A DNA stretch of 64,000 nucleotides from Alteraurantiacibacter hainanensis (lineage in GTDB: Bacteria > Pseudomonadota > Alphaproteobacteria > Sphingomonadales > Sphingomonadaceae): contig NZ_JAZAPB010000002.1 in assembly GCF_036321025.1 (NCBI RefSeq), positions 1 through 64,000 of the forward strand, read 5' to 3'. This document shows positions 1 to 6,820 of this stretch, piece after piece. Within the stretch, counting starts at the first letter, position 1. Every line of letters starts with the position of its first letter. The translations under genes were made by a program, and so were the position numbers. The notes below the pieces were generated by a model. It did not search any database and was not told where the DNA came from. It saw nothing but the letters and a program-made list of their open reading frames with translations.

Positions 1-842
1 GCATCGCCGGTCACGCCAAGCGCAACCGGTGCATCGTTCTGGCCGGTGATGGTGATAGTGACGGTCGCGGTGTCGGTAGAACTGGCAGCGTCCTCTGAAG
101 CGTAACTAATAGTAATCGTGTCGGTCTCGCCTAACGCCAGAGTGTCAAACTCCGAATTCGTGGCATCGACCTGAAACGATCCATCAACGGCCAGGAAAAT
201 ATCAATCGATCGCCCGCTTGCGGTGGTCAAGGTGTTCCATCCGCCCAGCGCAAGCGGATTACCCTCATGTCCTGCACTAGTAATCAAAAGGCCATCGGAA
301 TAGCGATCGTTGGTGAGCAGGTTTGATAAGAGGGAAACAGAATTTTCATCAATCCTGACGGTGTCGTCCACTGCTAGAATTGCCGCCGAACTCCTGCCAA
401 CCGCCTTATCACCGGCAGCCGTGGTGCGGACGGCAAAATCCTGCTCGTCGATCATGTCCAAGTCGAGTGCTTCGGTGTCGTGGGACAGGATAAAGCTTGT
501 CGACGTAATGACATCGCCTTCGCCGCCGGGAGTGCCGAATTCGATACCAGCGTCGAATTCGCCATAGCGATTGACGATCCAGCCGTTTACGTTTGCACCC
601 TGACCCAGATCTGAAACGTCATTTGCCTCAAACTGAGTGCCGTTAACGTCTCCGCCGGTAACGCTAAGGCCATCCAGCAGACCTTCAAAACTATCACCGA
701 TATCAAAGAATAGAGCTCGAAGGTCATCGGAATGAATTCCGAGACTTTCAATCTCGAACAGCAGACTGCCATCTTCCATTTCGGTTATGGTGAGACGGGT
801 TTCGCTCTGGTCTTCAATGGTGAAGGTAATTGAACGAGTCAT
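1..842 (-). CDS. Large VCBS/cadherin-like repeat surface protein, N-terminal part (runs off the window)
   Basis: An open frame of 280 codons starts at an ATG at 842 and continues past base 1 without a stop. A GGAGAGG ribosome site lies just upstream. The start has no obvious signal peptide, as is usual for type I-secreted RTX/Bap-like adhesins. Residues ~15-110 are acidic, and from ~140 a beta-rich domain has the DDTVRIDENS...LLTNDR pattern. It ends in TVTITITGQNDAPVA, the hallmark junction of VCBS repeats. Base composition is clearly less GC-rich than the core genes in this window. Role inferred: secreted adhesin or biofilm protein; the repeat number and C-terminal secretion signal lie outside. 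Confidence 0.8.
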   Translation of the reverse strand, partial: MTRSITFTIEDQSETRLTITEMEDGSLLFEIESLGIHSDDLRALFFDIGDSFEGLLDGLSVTGGDVNGTQFEANDVSDLGQGANVNGWIVNRYGEFDAGIEFGTPGGEGDVITSTSFILSHDTEALDLDMIDEQDFAVRTTAAGDKAVGRSSAAILAVDDTVRIDENSVSLLSNLLTNDRYSDGLLITSAGHEGNPLALGGWNTLTTASGRSIDIFLAVDGSFQVDATNSEFDTLALGETDTITISYASEDAASSTDTATVTITITGQNDAPVALGVTGD

Positions 843-1558
843 AGCAATACCTCTCCTTCGCGAAAAGCACTGCCTCCCGCCAATGACTCAGTACGAGCCA
901 CACTGAACAAAACTCACACAAAATGATCGCAAGCGATCCTTATGAGTGACTTTGACCCGCTGTATTGTTTTGGATTCCCCCCAAGAGAATCTCTTACTGA
1001 TTAAGACCACGATAAGCGATGATCAACCCCGCCCCGATCGATTTGCGCCTTCTAACGCATTTGTTATGGCGAGCATTGAGGAAAACATAGATATTCTTTT
1101 GAAGAGTTTTTCTGAGGAAAATTGCGGTAAAGTGTTGTGAGTATGCGATTTTGCTTTTTTCAGAACGTTGAGAATCCTCAATTCCCGATTTGGGACAGGT
1201 AAAAAAGCAAAATCGAAATGCTTTACGCCTAGGCCGGTATTGGCATCGATTCGTAAATCAACGACCTCTCCGAAAGCGTCGCATTCTTCATCAACGTTTC
1301 GAAGAATGCAGTGATTGAAAGAAGTTGGGTGGACGATTTGTTGCGATGTCCTCTATCGGGTCGTAAGCAGAATGTCCGCTTTGAGCATCGCTCCTGCGGT
1401 TGCAGACACGATGCCACTTGTCCCACCCAAGCCTAAAAACTGTATTAGCGATTGCGTACGCTTGTGGGCCGGTCCTAGCAGCAGAGCGGCTGAAAACTGT
1501 CCTACCCCCCCGCTCGCACACGCGCGTAATGCTCCGAAAATTACTCGGCTTCAGAAAA
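843..1558. other. 716-bp stretch without a convincing gene
   Basis: AT-richer than its surroundings. Short open frames exist on both strands, but none shows a recognisable protein pattern or a good ribosome site. It holds the adhesin promoter region, a 15-bp inverted repeat (1146-1215) and half of an 18-bp tandem duplication. A sequence at 1371-1408 begins AATGTCCGCTTT and ends TTGCAGACA, faintly resembling the cassette repeat of island 2. Confidence 0.6.
1146..1215. repeat. 15-bp perfect inverted repeat with 40-bp loop
   Basis: CGATTTTGCTTTTTT at 1146-1160 is the exact reverse complement of 1201-1215. The loop can fold into two further small hairpins, TTGAG/CTCAA (1168-1181) and TCCC/GGGA (around 1183-1195). 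It could be a terminator in either direction, a mobile-element end or a structured RNA. Confidence 0.75.
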
Positions 1559-1571
1559 TTACTCGGCTTCA
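1536..1571. repeat. 18-bp perfect tandem duplication
   Basis: The unit at 1536-1553 is repeated exactly at 1554-1571. The second copy contains the stop codon and last codons of the HGG-motif gene read on the minus strand. It may be replication slippage or a recombination scar. Confidence 0.85.
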
Positions 1572-1819
1572 CTTATCAGGCGTGCCATCGCCTTCAGGTA
1601 TCGCGCTGCGCCTTCAGCTTCAGCGGATCGCCCGCCATGTTTCCAGGCGTTGCGGTTGCCGCTAGGTGCGCCGCTTCCCTTGCCGCCGTGCATCCTGCAT
1701 CGCGGGCTGCCCTTCACCGCCGGGGATTGGCACGCCGTTCCCAGCCGCGTCTTGGCCAAGCATCGGCGGGCCTTCGCCAGCTGAACTGGTTGCATGGGGT
1801 TGTTCGTTTGATTTTCCAT
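1559..1819 (-). CDS. Small HGG-motif protein of sphingomonad mobile elements
   Basis: 86 residues, basic. It contains a CxxKTRxGTxC...RCRMHGG core followed by GSGAPSGNRNAWKHG, a pattern common in small phage- and island-encoded proteins of alphaproteobacteria; function unknown. The Cys/His-rich core suggests metal binding (inference). The start at 1819 is chosen for the G-rich ribosome site just upstream and because homologous proteins begin shortly before the Cys core. Its first 158 bases lie inside the 3' part of the preceding island gene in another frame, and both frames appear to be real. Confidence 0.7.
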   Translation of the reverse strand: MENQTNNPMQPVQLAKARRCLAKTRLGTACQSPAVKGSPRCRMHGGKGSGAPSGNRNAWKHGGRSAEAEGAARYLKAMARLISEAE

Positions 1820-2339
1820 TTTCCATCCCCCCGCCGTGCTGGTTGATGTTGTTCGCGATAACCGCTTGGCCGCCCTCGTTGACATGCACATGGCGCACCA
1901 CCTGTTCGCGCGGCTGGTGCAGCTTTGCCAAGGCCTCTATTGCCGCCCGCGAATTGGATTGCGCCTTGAAGGCCAATCGGGCGTAGCGTTCGGCTGCCAA
2001 GGGATAATCGCCCATGTTCATGGTGGCGCGCCGTGCGAGCTCTCCGAAAAGCGCATCGAGCGAAAGCGCCTGAGCGGTCAATAGCTCGGTCGCCAGCGTC
2101 AAGTTGCCATCCATGGCGGCCTTGGCCTTGGCCTTCATCGCTTTGCCGAAATCATCGAAGTTCGGTTCGCCGGGCAGTTTGCCGAAACCCTTTTCTGCTA
2201 CGGCATGACTGAGGACGCCATGGCGCAAGTATGGGCCTACGAGCACGCGGGCCATGGTTTCGGGTTCCGTCTCACCTTTTTCCGCCGTCACGGTCGTAAC
2301 TCTCTTTGCGGCTTGTTTGTTCTTTCGTGGTTTCGTCAT
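1662..2339 (-). CDS. Conserved island protein of unknown function
   Basis: 225 residues. The ATG at 2339 overlaps the TGA of the upstream gene (ATGA), implying translational coupling. The basic start is followed by a helical region with LTLATELLTAQALSLDAL and AALAKLHQPREQ-like segments, then VRHVHVNEGGQAVIA and a low-complexity Gly/Pro/Gln tail. I recognise this pattern from sphingomonad plasmids and integrative elements, where it sits next to the HGG-motif gene, but know no function. The last 53 codons overlap the downstream HGG gene in another frame. Confidence 0.75.
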   Translation of the reverse strand: MTKPRKNKQAAKRVTTVTAEKGETEPETMARVLVGPYLRHGVLSHAVAEKGFGKLPGEPNFDDFGKAMKAKAKAAMDGNLTLATELLTAQALSLDALFGELARRATMNMGDYPLAAERYARLAFKAQSNSRAAIEALAKLHQPREQVVRHVHVNEGGQAVIANNINQHGGGMENGKSNEQPHATSSAGEGPPMLGQDAAGNGVPIPGGEGQPAMQDARRQGKRRT

Positions 2340-3115
2340 GCTGCGACCTCCCGGCAGGTGTCCGATTGCACGTTGAGCGGCCTGGCCAGCGAATGGGCGT
2401 AGGCCAGCCGCGCAAACTGAGCTGACCAATCAGGCTGCCACCAGCCAAACGGTCGGCCGCTGCGTCCACTCACCCATGGTGTAGCTAAATGTGTATTGGA
2501 TTTCGGAATTCGGTGGATCGGCAGATTTCCGCCAATCTCGGCATTTGTCGTATCGGATTCCGCCACGGCACTGGCCGTTGGAATGGCGTTATCCGCCGGG
2601 ATCGTATCGCTATCCAATACCGGGAATTGATTGGCAGCGCGGGCCTTCCGATAAGCCTTCAGCGCCCTCAGTCCGCGTTCCATCCGTTTGCGCGAGGGCG
2701 TCTTGGGTGCTGGCTCCCGCTCTAGGAAATCCCAGCTTGCAAGCTTCCTGCCCGGTCCTGGAAGCCACGTAAGCCGCCAGCACCGCGCGCGGGAGGCCTC
2801 CCCTGCCTTGATCGCGAAATGCGCGTCCTGAGTCATTTGCAGGAAGCCTAGCGCCATGAGGTCATCGAAGGCACGGCTGGCAGCTGTCAGGTCTGCCAAG
2901 CCTAGCCGGTGTGCGGCATCTCGCACGCCGAGATAAAGGCTCCCGTTGTTGTCGCCATTGTAGAGCATTGCCACTTCCACAAGCAGCGAGCGGGCATTTG
3001 GCGAAAGCGCCCGATAGGCGTTGCTGGTGAGGATGCGATAATCCAGCCGGACAAAACGGCTAGTCACGTTCCGCCCCTTTGCGTTGATCCTGTTTCGGTT
3101 TCGACGCCTGCCCAT
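2336..3115 (-). CDS. Island protein, possible winged-helix replication/partition-type protein
   Basis: 259 residues. The N-terminus is very basic (MGRRRNRNRINAKGR) and is followed by FVRLDYRILTSNAYRALSPNARSLLVEV and a GVRDAAHRLGLAD...AFDDLMALGFLQ segment, which reads like a winged-helix DNA-binding domain (residues ~15-115). The C-terminal half is low complexity. Start 3115 is preferred over the ATG at 3136 because it has a GGGGAAGG site and lies 5 bp after the upstream stop at 3120. The stop overlaps the next start. The exact role is unknown. Confidence 0.65.
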   Translation of the reverse strand: MGRRRNRNRINAKGRNVTSRFVRLDYRILTSNAYRALSPNARSLLVEVAMLYNGDNNGSLYLGVRDAAHRLGLADLTAASRAFDDLMALGFLQMTQDAHFAIKAGEASRARCWRLTWLPGPGRKLASWDFLEREPAPKTPSRKRMERGLRALKAYRKARAANQFPVLDSDTIPADNAIPTASAVAESDTTNAEIGGNLPIHRIPKSNTHLATPWVSGRSGRPFGWWQPDWSAQFARLAYAHSLARPLNVQSDTCREVAA

Positions 3116-3119
3116 GGTT

Positions 3120-3305
3120 TCAGCCTTCCCCGACAACCAGCGCGCGAAGGGAGGCGGCTGGAATGAGAGTGCGCTTGCCGATGCGTCGAGCCTCTAGTCT
3201 TCCTTCGCCAATCAGCTGATAAATTCGGGTGCGGCCAAGCGATGAAACCCGGCAGGCTTCCTTGATCGAATAGGCCAGCGGTTCAAGTCGAGCAGTAGTG
3301 TCCAT
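3120..3305 (-). CDS. Excisionase/AlpA-family helix-turn-helix protein
   Basis: 61 residues with the typical excisionase-family pattern YSIKEACRVSSLGRTRIYQLI followed by GRLEARRIGKRTLIP (winged HTH). Such proteins bend DNA for integrase-directed excision or regulate element genes. Start 3305 has GGAG at 6-bp spacing; the ATG six bases upstream does not. It is the second DNA-binding gene of this minus-strand unit and a plausible partner of the integrase at 4608-5840 (inference). Confidence 0.8.
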   Translation of the reverse strand: MDTTARLEPLAYSIKEACRVSSLGRTRIYQLIGEGRLEARRIGKRTLIPAASLRALVVGEG

Positions 3306-3401
3306 GTGCATCTCCGTTCGTTTGCGACTGGAGACGTTTTGCCCTGACCGGCCTTGTGCAGTCAGCCGGACTGGCCGGAATTGGCCGGAAATCCACTCGC
3401 G

Positions 3402-4214
3402 CTATTTTCCGGCTGAGCGAATTCTCTGGAGCACTGCATTGATAACCGGCTGCACAGTCGCCCGCCCCGGTTCGGTCTTCCCGGCAGCAACCAGCCGTTC
3501 GAAAACGGCATCGATTAATGCAGACTGCCCTTCGTGGCCGGAGCCTTCTGGAATGCCTTCCTCATGGATATACACTGACAGCTCTTCAGCGAAATCGGGC
3601 CACCACTTTGCGGCTGATCGCCCTCGCCCTTGCGTCGCCCCATTGGTATCGCATTCCATTTCGTATTGCGCGACCTCTTCAGCGCTAGGTTCATGAAGGA
3701 ACTGCGGCCACACCTCGATGCTCGAGGCGGAGAACCATTCTTCCATGTAGTCATCGTCCCAAGGGTCAAGCTTATCTGTCACTCGTGCGTAGCCGCAGCT
3801 ATTATTAGCGGTATCCCACTCGTGTGCCGGACAATCCTTCAAATCCAGTTCGTGAAGCTGAAGGGTCGTCTCCATAAAGCTACCCACGCCGCCAGGGCTG
3901 GAGCTCTTTATGGCCTCGGCCAAATGCTGCCAGTGCCTCGCCTTGATCTGGTCATTCCATTCCTCGTGCTCATAATGGGAGAAATCCTGATACTTCCGCC
4001 AGCGATAGCCCCCGCGCGAGAGCAGATCGCCTTGGCAAAGCAACTGAAGGATAACTGCCTGCGGTCGCCTCACGCCTTCAATCGCCAGGCGGCTTACGAC
4101 CGAGTGCAGATCTAGGCTCGGCGCGTGTTCATTGCCGTCAGGATCGTAATTTCTCCAATCCCACTGACGCATGATCTTGAGCGCAGCAGCGGCAGTATCG
4201 TTAGCGGAGGTCAT
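3402..4214 (-). CDS. Hypothetical island protein
   Basis: 270 residues, acidic and rich in Trp (WDWRNYD, RWRKYQDF, HEEWNDQ, KWWPDF). No transmembrane segment, signal peptide or catalytic motif is recognised. The start lies immediately after the stop of the upstream methyltransferase relic. The acidic, aromatic composition is unlike its neighbours; an anti-restriction or DNA-mimic role is conceivable but unsupported. Confidence 0.7.
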   Translation of the reverse strand: MTSANDTAAAALKIMRQWDWRNYDPDGNEHAPSLDLHSVVSRLAIEGVRRPQAVILQLLCQGDLLSRGGYRWRKYQDFSHYEHEEWNDQIKARHWQHLAEAIKSSSPGGVGSFMETTLQLHELDLKDCPAHEWDTANNSCGYARVTDKLDPWDDDYMEEWFSASSIEVWPQFLHEPSAEEVAQYEMECDTNGATQGRGRSAAKWWPDFAEELSVYIHEEGIPEGSGHEGQSALIDAVFERLVAAGKTEPGRATVQPVINAVLQRIRSAGK

Positions 4215-4544
4215 TCAACCTATTCTCTTTCTGTCGCGCTTGCTTCTGCTTTCTTTGCCACGCGCCTTATTCTTTACAGCGCCTACGCGCTCCAGCGGAT
4301 TCACAAGCGCCTCGTAGCGCCCGAAAAGGTGCTCCACTCGGCTGCGGTCACTGGCGAAGGGCGCGGGGCGGTAGAGCCGGTCTACCGCAGTATCGAGCGC
4401 GGCATGGTCCTTGCGCCGGATGCCGAACAGCTCGAAAAACTCGTTGTAGAAGGTTTGCGTTTCGCCCTTCTCGTAGTGGGCGTCCTTCCATTCCTCGCTG
4501 AAGGCCTTAGCGCGCCGCTTTATTTCGTCCCAGCCTAGCCGCAT
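4215..4544 (-). pseudogene. Internally deleted relic of a large MmeI/YeeA-type DNA methyltransferase
   Basis: 109 codons in one open frame with a good AGAGGGG site. Residues 1-48 (WDEIKRRAKAFSEEWKDA, ETQTFYNEFFELFGIRRK) match the start of ~900-residue class I DNA methyltransferases of the MmeI/YeeA type. From residue ~49, LDTAVDRLYR...SDRSRVEHLFGRYEAL reads like the extreme C-terminus of the same family. The methyltransferase core (FxGxG, NPPF) is missing. The simplest reading is an in-frame deletion of some 2.4 kb joining both ends. Whether the remaining short protein does anything is unknown. Confidence 0.65.
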
Positions 4545-4607
4545 GATACCCCTCTAGCGTTCGCAAGGGTTTAGGCACGTTCGCGGGCGTCGGGCAAGTC
4601 TTGGGTG

Positions 4608-5840
4608 CTAGCTAGCTTCCCGGCTGGGGATAGCGATAATATCAGCACCCTTGCGCAGCTGGTCTAGATAGTCGCTCCACCACTGCGCCATTTCCACGCG
4701 TTCGTTCCAATGCGCCCCGCGATGATATGCTGCGCGCACTTTGTCGCTATCGCCATGGGCTAAGGCACGCTCAATCGCGTCCGGATGCCACTTGCCGCTT
4801 TCGTTGAGTAATGTTGAAGCCATGGCGCGGAAGCCATGTGCAGTCATTTCCTCGCTGGAGTAACCCAGCCGTTTTAGCGCGGCGTTGAGGGTATTGTCAC
4901 TCATGGGGCGGGCGCGGGATCGGATCGAAGGAAATACATATCCGCTCGGCCCAGTCGCAGAGTGAACCTCGCGCAAGATCGCTATCGACTGACTGGAAAG
5001 GGGGACGTGGTGGGCCTTGCGCATCTTGGTCTTGCCCTCAGGAATGATCCACAGTGCGGCATCGAAATCTATCTCGCACCATTCGGCATGGCGCAGTTCG
5101 CCAGGTCGCACGAATACGTGCGGCGCGAATTGCAGCGCCAGCTTCACTAGTCCCTGCCCCTCATATCCATCAATGGCACGCAACAGTTCGCCAGCACCCT
5201 TGGTATCTGTGACGGCCCCGTAGTGAGTGACCTTGGGAGCCGTAAGTGCGCCGCGCAGATCGCGGGTAGGGTCCGAACGCAGGCGAGCGGTCGCTACTGC
5301 ATAGCGAAAGACCATGCTGGCCAGTTGCAGGGTGCGCCGGGCGCTTTCCAGATTGCCCTTGGCCTCGATGCGCCGGATCGCGGCCAAAATGTCGGCTGGC
5401 TCGATTTCGGCAATCGGCAGTTTGCCAATCGCCGGATCAAGCAACGATAGCAGGTATTCGCTCCGCTTAGCCGTAGCGGGGGACCAGCCGCCAACGCCAT
5501 CGCGTTTGCGCTTTGCGCAGTATTCAGCGGTGATCGCCGCAAAGGTGTTGCCGGCGTCAATATGCGCCCTGCGCTTGGCCCGTTGTTTTTCGCGGGACGG
5601 GTCTTTCCCTAAGGCAATCAACTCTCTCGCATCGCGCCGCCGGTTGCGCGCTTCGGCCAGGCTGACGTCCGGGTAGGCACCCATAGCCAGTAGCTTCTCC
5701 CGGCCATCCACACGGTATTTCAACCGCCAGAGTTTCCCCCCGGCGGGCGTGACAAGCAGAAACATTCCTTCACCGTCTGACAGCTTAACCGGCTTCTTGC
5801 CGGAATTCGCATTGCGAACCGTGATGTCTGTGAGCGCCAT
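4608..5840 (-). CDS. P4-type tyrosine integrase of island 1
   Basis: 410 residues, full length for the family. The N-terminal DUF4102 arm-binding domain (~1-85: SDGEGMFLLVTPAGGKLWR, GAYPDVSLAEAR) is followed by a core-binding domain (~100-200) and a catalytic domain. Catalytic residues are R245 (in VRPGELR), K270/K272 region, H335 and R338 (HGFR), H362 and Y372 (AAYHRG), so it appears intact. It inserts DNA at the 3' end of the adjacent tRNA-Gly. GGAAGGA precedes the ATG. The upstream region 5874-5935 carries repeated TACCCCC motifs, likely arm-type or operator sites. Confidence 0.93.
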   Translation of the reverse strand: MALTDITVRNANSGKKPVKLSDGEGMFLLVTPAGGKLWRLKYRVDGREKLLAMGAYPDVSLAEARNRRRDARELIALGKDPSREKQRAKRRAHIDAGNTFAAITAEYCAKRKRDGVGGWSPATAKRSEYLLSLLDPAIGKLPIAEIEPADILAAIRRIEAKGNLESARRTLQLASMVFRYAVATARLRSDPTRDLRGALTAPKVTHYGAVTDTKGAGELLRAIDGYEGQGLVKLALQFAPHVFVRPGELRHAEWCEIDFDAALWIIPEGKTKMRKAHHVPLSSQSIAILREVHSATGPSGYVFPSIRSRARPMSDNTLNAALKRLGYSSEEMTAHGFRAMASTLLNESGKWHPDAIERALAHGDSDKVRAAYHRGAHWNERVEMAQWWSDYLDQLRKGADIIAIPSREAS

Positions 5841-5873
5841 TATTCGCGAATCCTTCCCCGGTTAGAACGGGCA

Positions 5874-5935
5874 GATACCCCCGCGGATGGGGGTATCGAA
5901 TAGACCGCATGGCCATACCCCCCAAATATACCCCC
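5874..5935. promoter_or_regulatory. Repeated TACCCCC motifs between integrase and tRNA (likely arm-type/operator sites)
   Basis: GATACCCCC at 5874-5882 pairs exactly with GGGGGTATC at 5889-5897. Two more direct copies follow at 5915-5922 and 5928-5935. They lie between the integrase start and the tRNA, where DUF4102 integrases bind arm sites and repress their own promoter. Function is inferred from position. Confidence 0.6.
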
Positions 5936-6050
5936 ACATAACGGGTGGTCGTATCTGACCGAGGATGAACGCATCTGGCCCGGTAGCGTGAGAATATCGC
6001 GGTTTTACAGGGAGTGTCTAGTCCAGAATGAACGTGACTGAACGGGAAGT

Positions 6051-6124
6051 TGGAGCGGGTAGCGGGAATCGAACCCGCATAACCAGCTTGGAAGGCTGGG
6101 GCTTTACCACTAAGCTATACCCGC
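6051..6124 (-). tRNA. tRNA-Gly (anticodon TCC)
   Basis: The acceptor stem GCGGGTA (5' end at 6124) pairs with 6055-6061. D-loop, CCTTCCAAGC anticodon arm (anticodon TCC) and the GGTTCGATTCC T-arm are all present, and CCA is encoded at 6051-6053. It serves as the insertion site of island 1. Confidence 0.95.
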
Positions 6125-6164
6125 CCGCTCGCAGGTGGCGATTGCCACCGGCATGGGCCGCTCG

Positions 6165-6809
6165 TCAAGCGTCCTGATCGCTTGCGGTGTTTTCACCCTC
6201 TTCTTCATCGGCGTCGTCATTCCCTTCCGGGGGAGCAATGCGGATTTCCACGCGGCGGTTGCTGCGGCGACCCGCTTCGTTGGGCGTGCCGTCGGGCAGG
6301 GCGTTGGGGGCGATGGGGTTCTGCTCGCCGAAGGCGATCACCTCGATCCGGTCGTCGTCCACGCCGCGCTCCACCAGCCAGGCGGCGACGGCTTCCGCCC
6401 GCGCGCGCGAGGCGCGCAGGTTGGCCTGGTCGTTTCCGCCCGAATCGGTGTGGCCGGCGAGGATCACGGGCCAGTCCTCCTCCTCGATAGCGCCGCGGTT
6501 CATCAGACCGGCGAGACGGCGCTCGGCAGCGGCGCTGATATTGGTGCCATCGGGAAACGGCACGGTGAGTTCGACCGGCTGGACCGGCAGCTCGACGCTT
6601 TCGATCTCGGGCGCCGCGGCATCGCGGATGATCGAGGCGACGGGCGAAGCCGACTGCGAGGGCGTGGGCGACACCGAGGGTGATGGCGTCGTCGCACCTG
6701 GCGCCGAGTCCGGCGCGGGCTCTTCGTCGGCGCCGTCCTGGCGCAGTTCGCAGGCCGAAAGGGCCATGGCGAGCGTGGCTGTCGCGGCGATAGTGAAAAA
6801 CGTTTTCAT
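6165..6809 (-). CDS. OmpA-family lipoprotein
   Basis: 214 residues. The signal peptide ends in a lipobox (ALSAC, Cys at ~20). It is followed by a Pro/Ser/Thr-rich linker and a C-terminal OmpA/peptidoglycan-binding domain (~75-195: LAGHTDSGGNDQANLRASRARAEAV, GFGEQNP-like, NRRVEI). It probably tethers the outer membrane to the cell wall. The acidic tail is unusual. Start 6809 is supported by GAGGA 8 bases upstream. It follows the antiporter gene with only 11 bases between, suggesting co-transcription. Confidence 0.85.
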   Translation of the reverse strand: MKTFFTIAATATLAMALSACELRQDGADEEPAPDSAPGATTPSPSVSPTPSQSASPVASIIRDAAAPEIESVELPVQPVELTVPFPDGTNISAAAERRLAGLMNRGAIEEEDWPVILAGHTDSGGNDQANLRASRARAEAVAAWLVERGVDDDRIEVIAFGEQNPIAPNALPDGTPNEAGRRSNRRVEIRIAPPEGNDDADEEEGENTASDQDA

Positions 6810-6820
6810 GTCCTGCATCC

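Larger units (their letters stand above)
1536..6053. mobile_element. Island 1: integrative element inserted at the 3' end of tRNA-Gly; left boundary not determined
   Basis: The integrase gene lies directly beside the 3' end of tRNA-Gly (CCA end at 6051), the usual arrangement for elements that integrate into tRNA genes. All genes run on the minus strand away from the tRNA: integrase, methyltransferase relic, unknown protein, excisionase-like HTH, HTH-like protein and two overlapping island proteins. No second copy of the tRNA 3' end was found between 1 and 6050. The left end shown is only the last supported island feature, and the adhesin may also be cargo. Confidence 0.65.

Noticed and set aside
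946..1140. 64-codon open frame on the plus strand
   Set aside because: No recognisable pattern, no good ribosome site, AT-rich stretch; chance frame is likely.
1371..1408. Sequence beginning AATGTCCGCTTT resembling the cassette repeat
   Set aside because: Only the ends match; the central conserved block is missing, so a true copy cannot be supported.
1291..1572. 93-codon minus-strand frame
   Set aside because: Its first residues merely translate the 18-bp duplication; no domain and no ribosome site.
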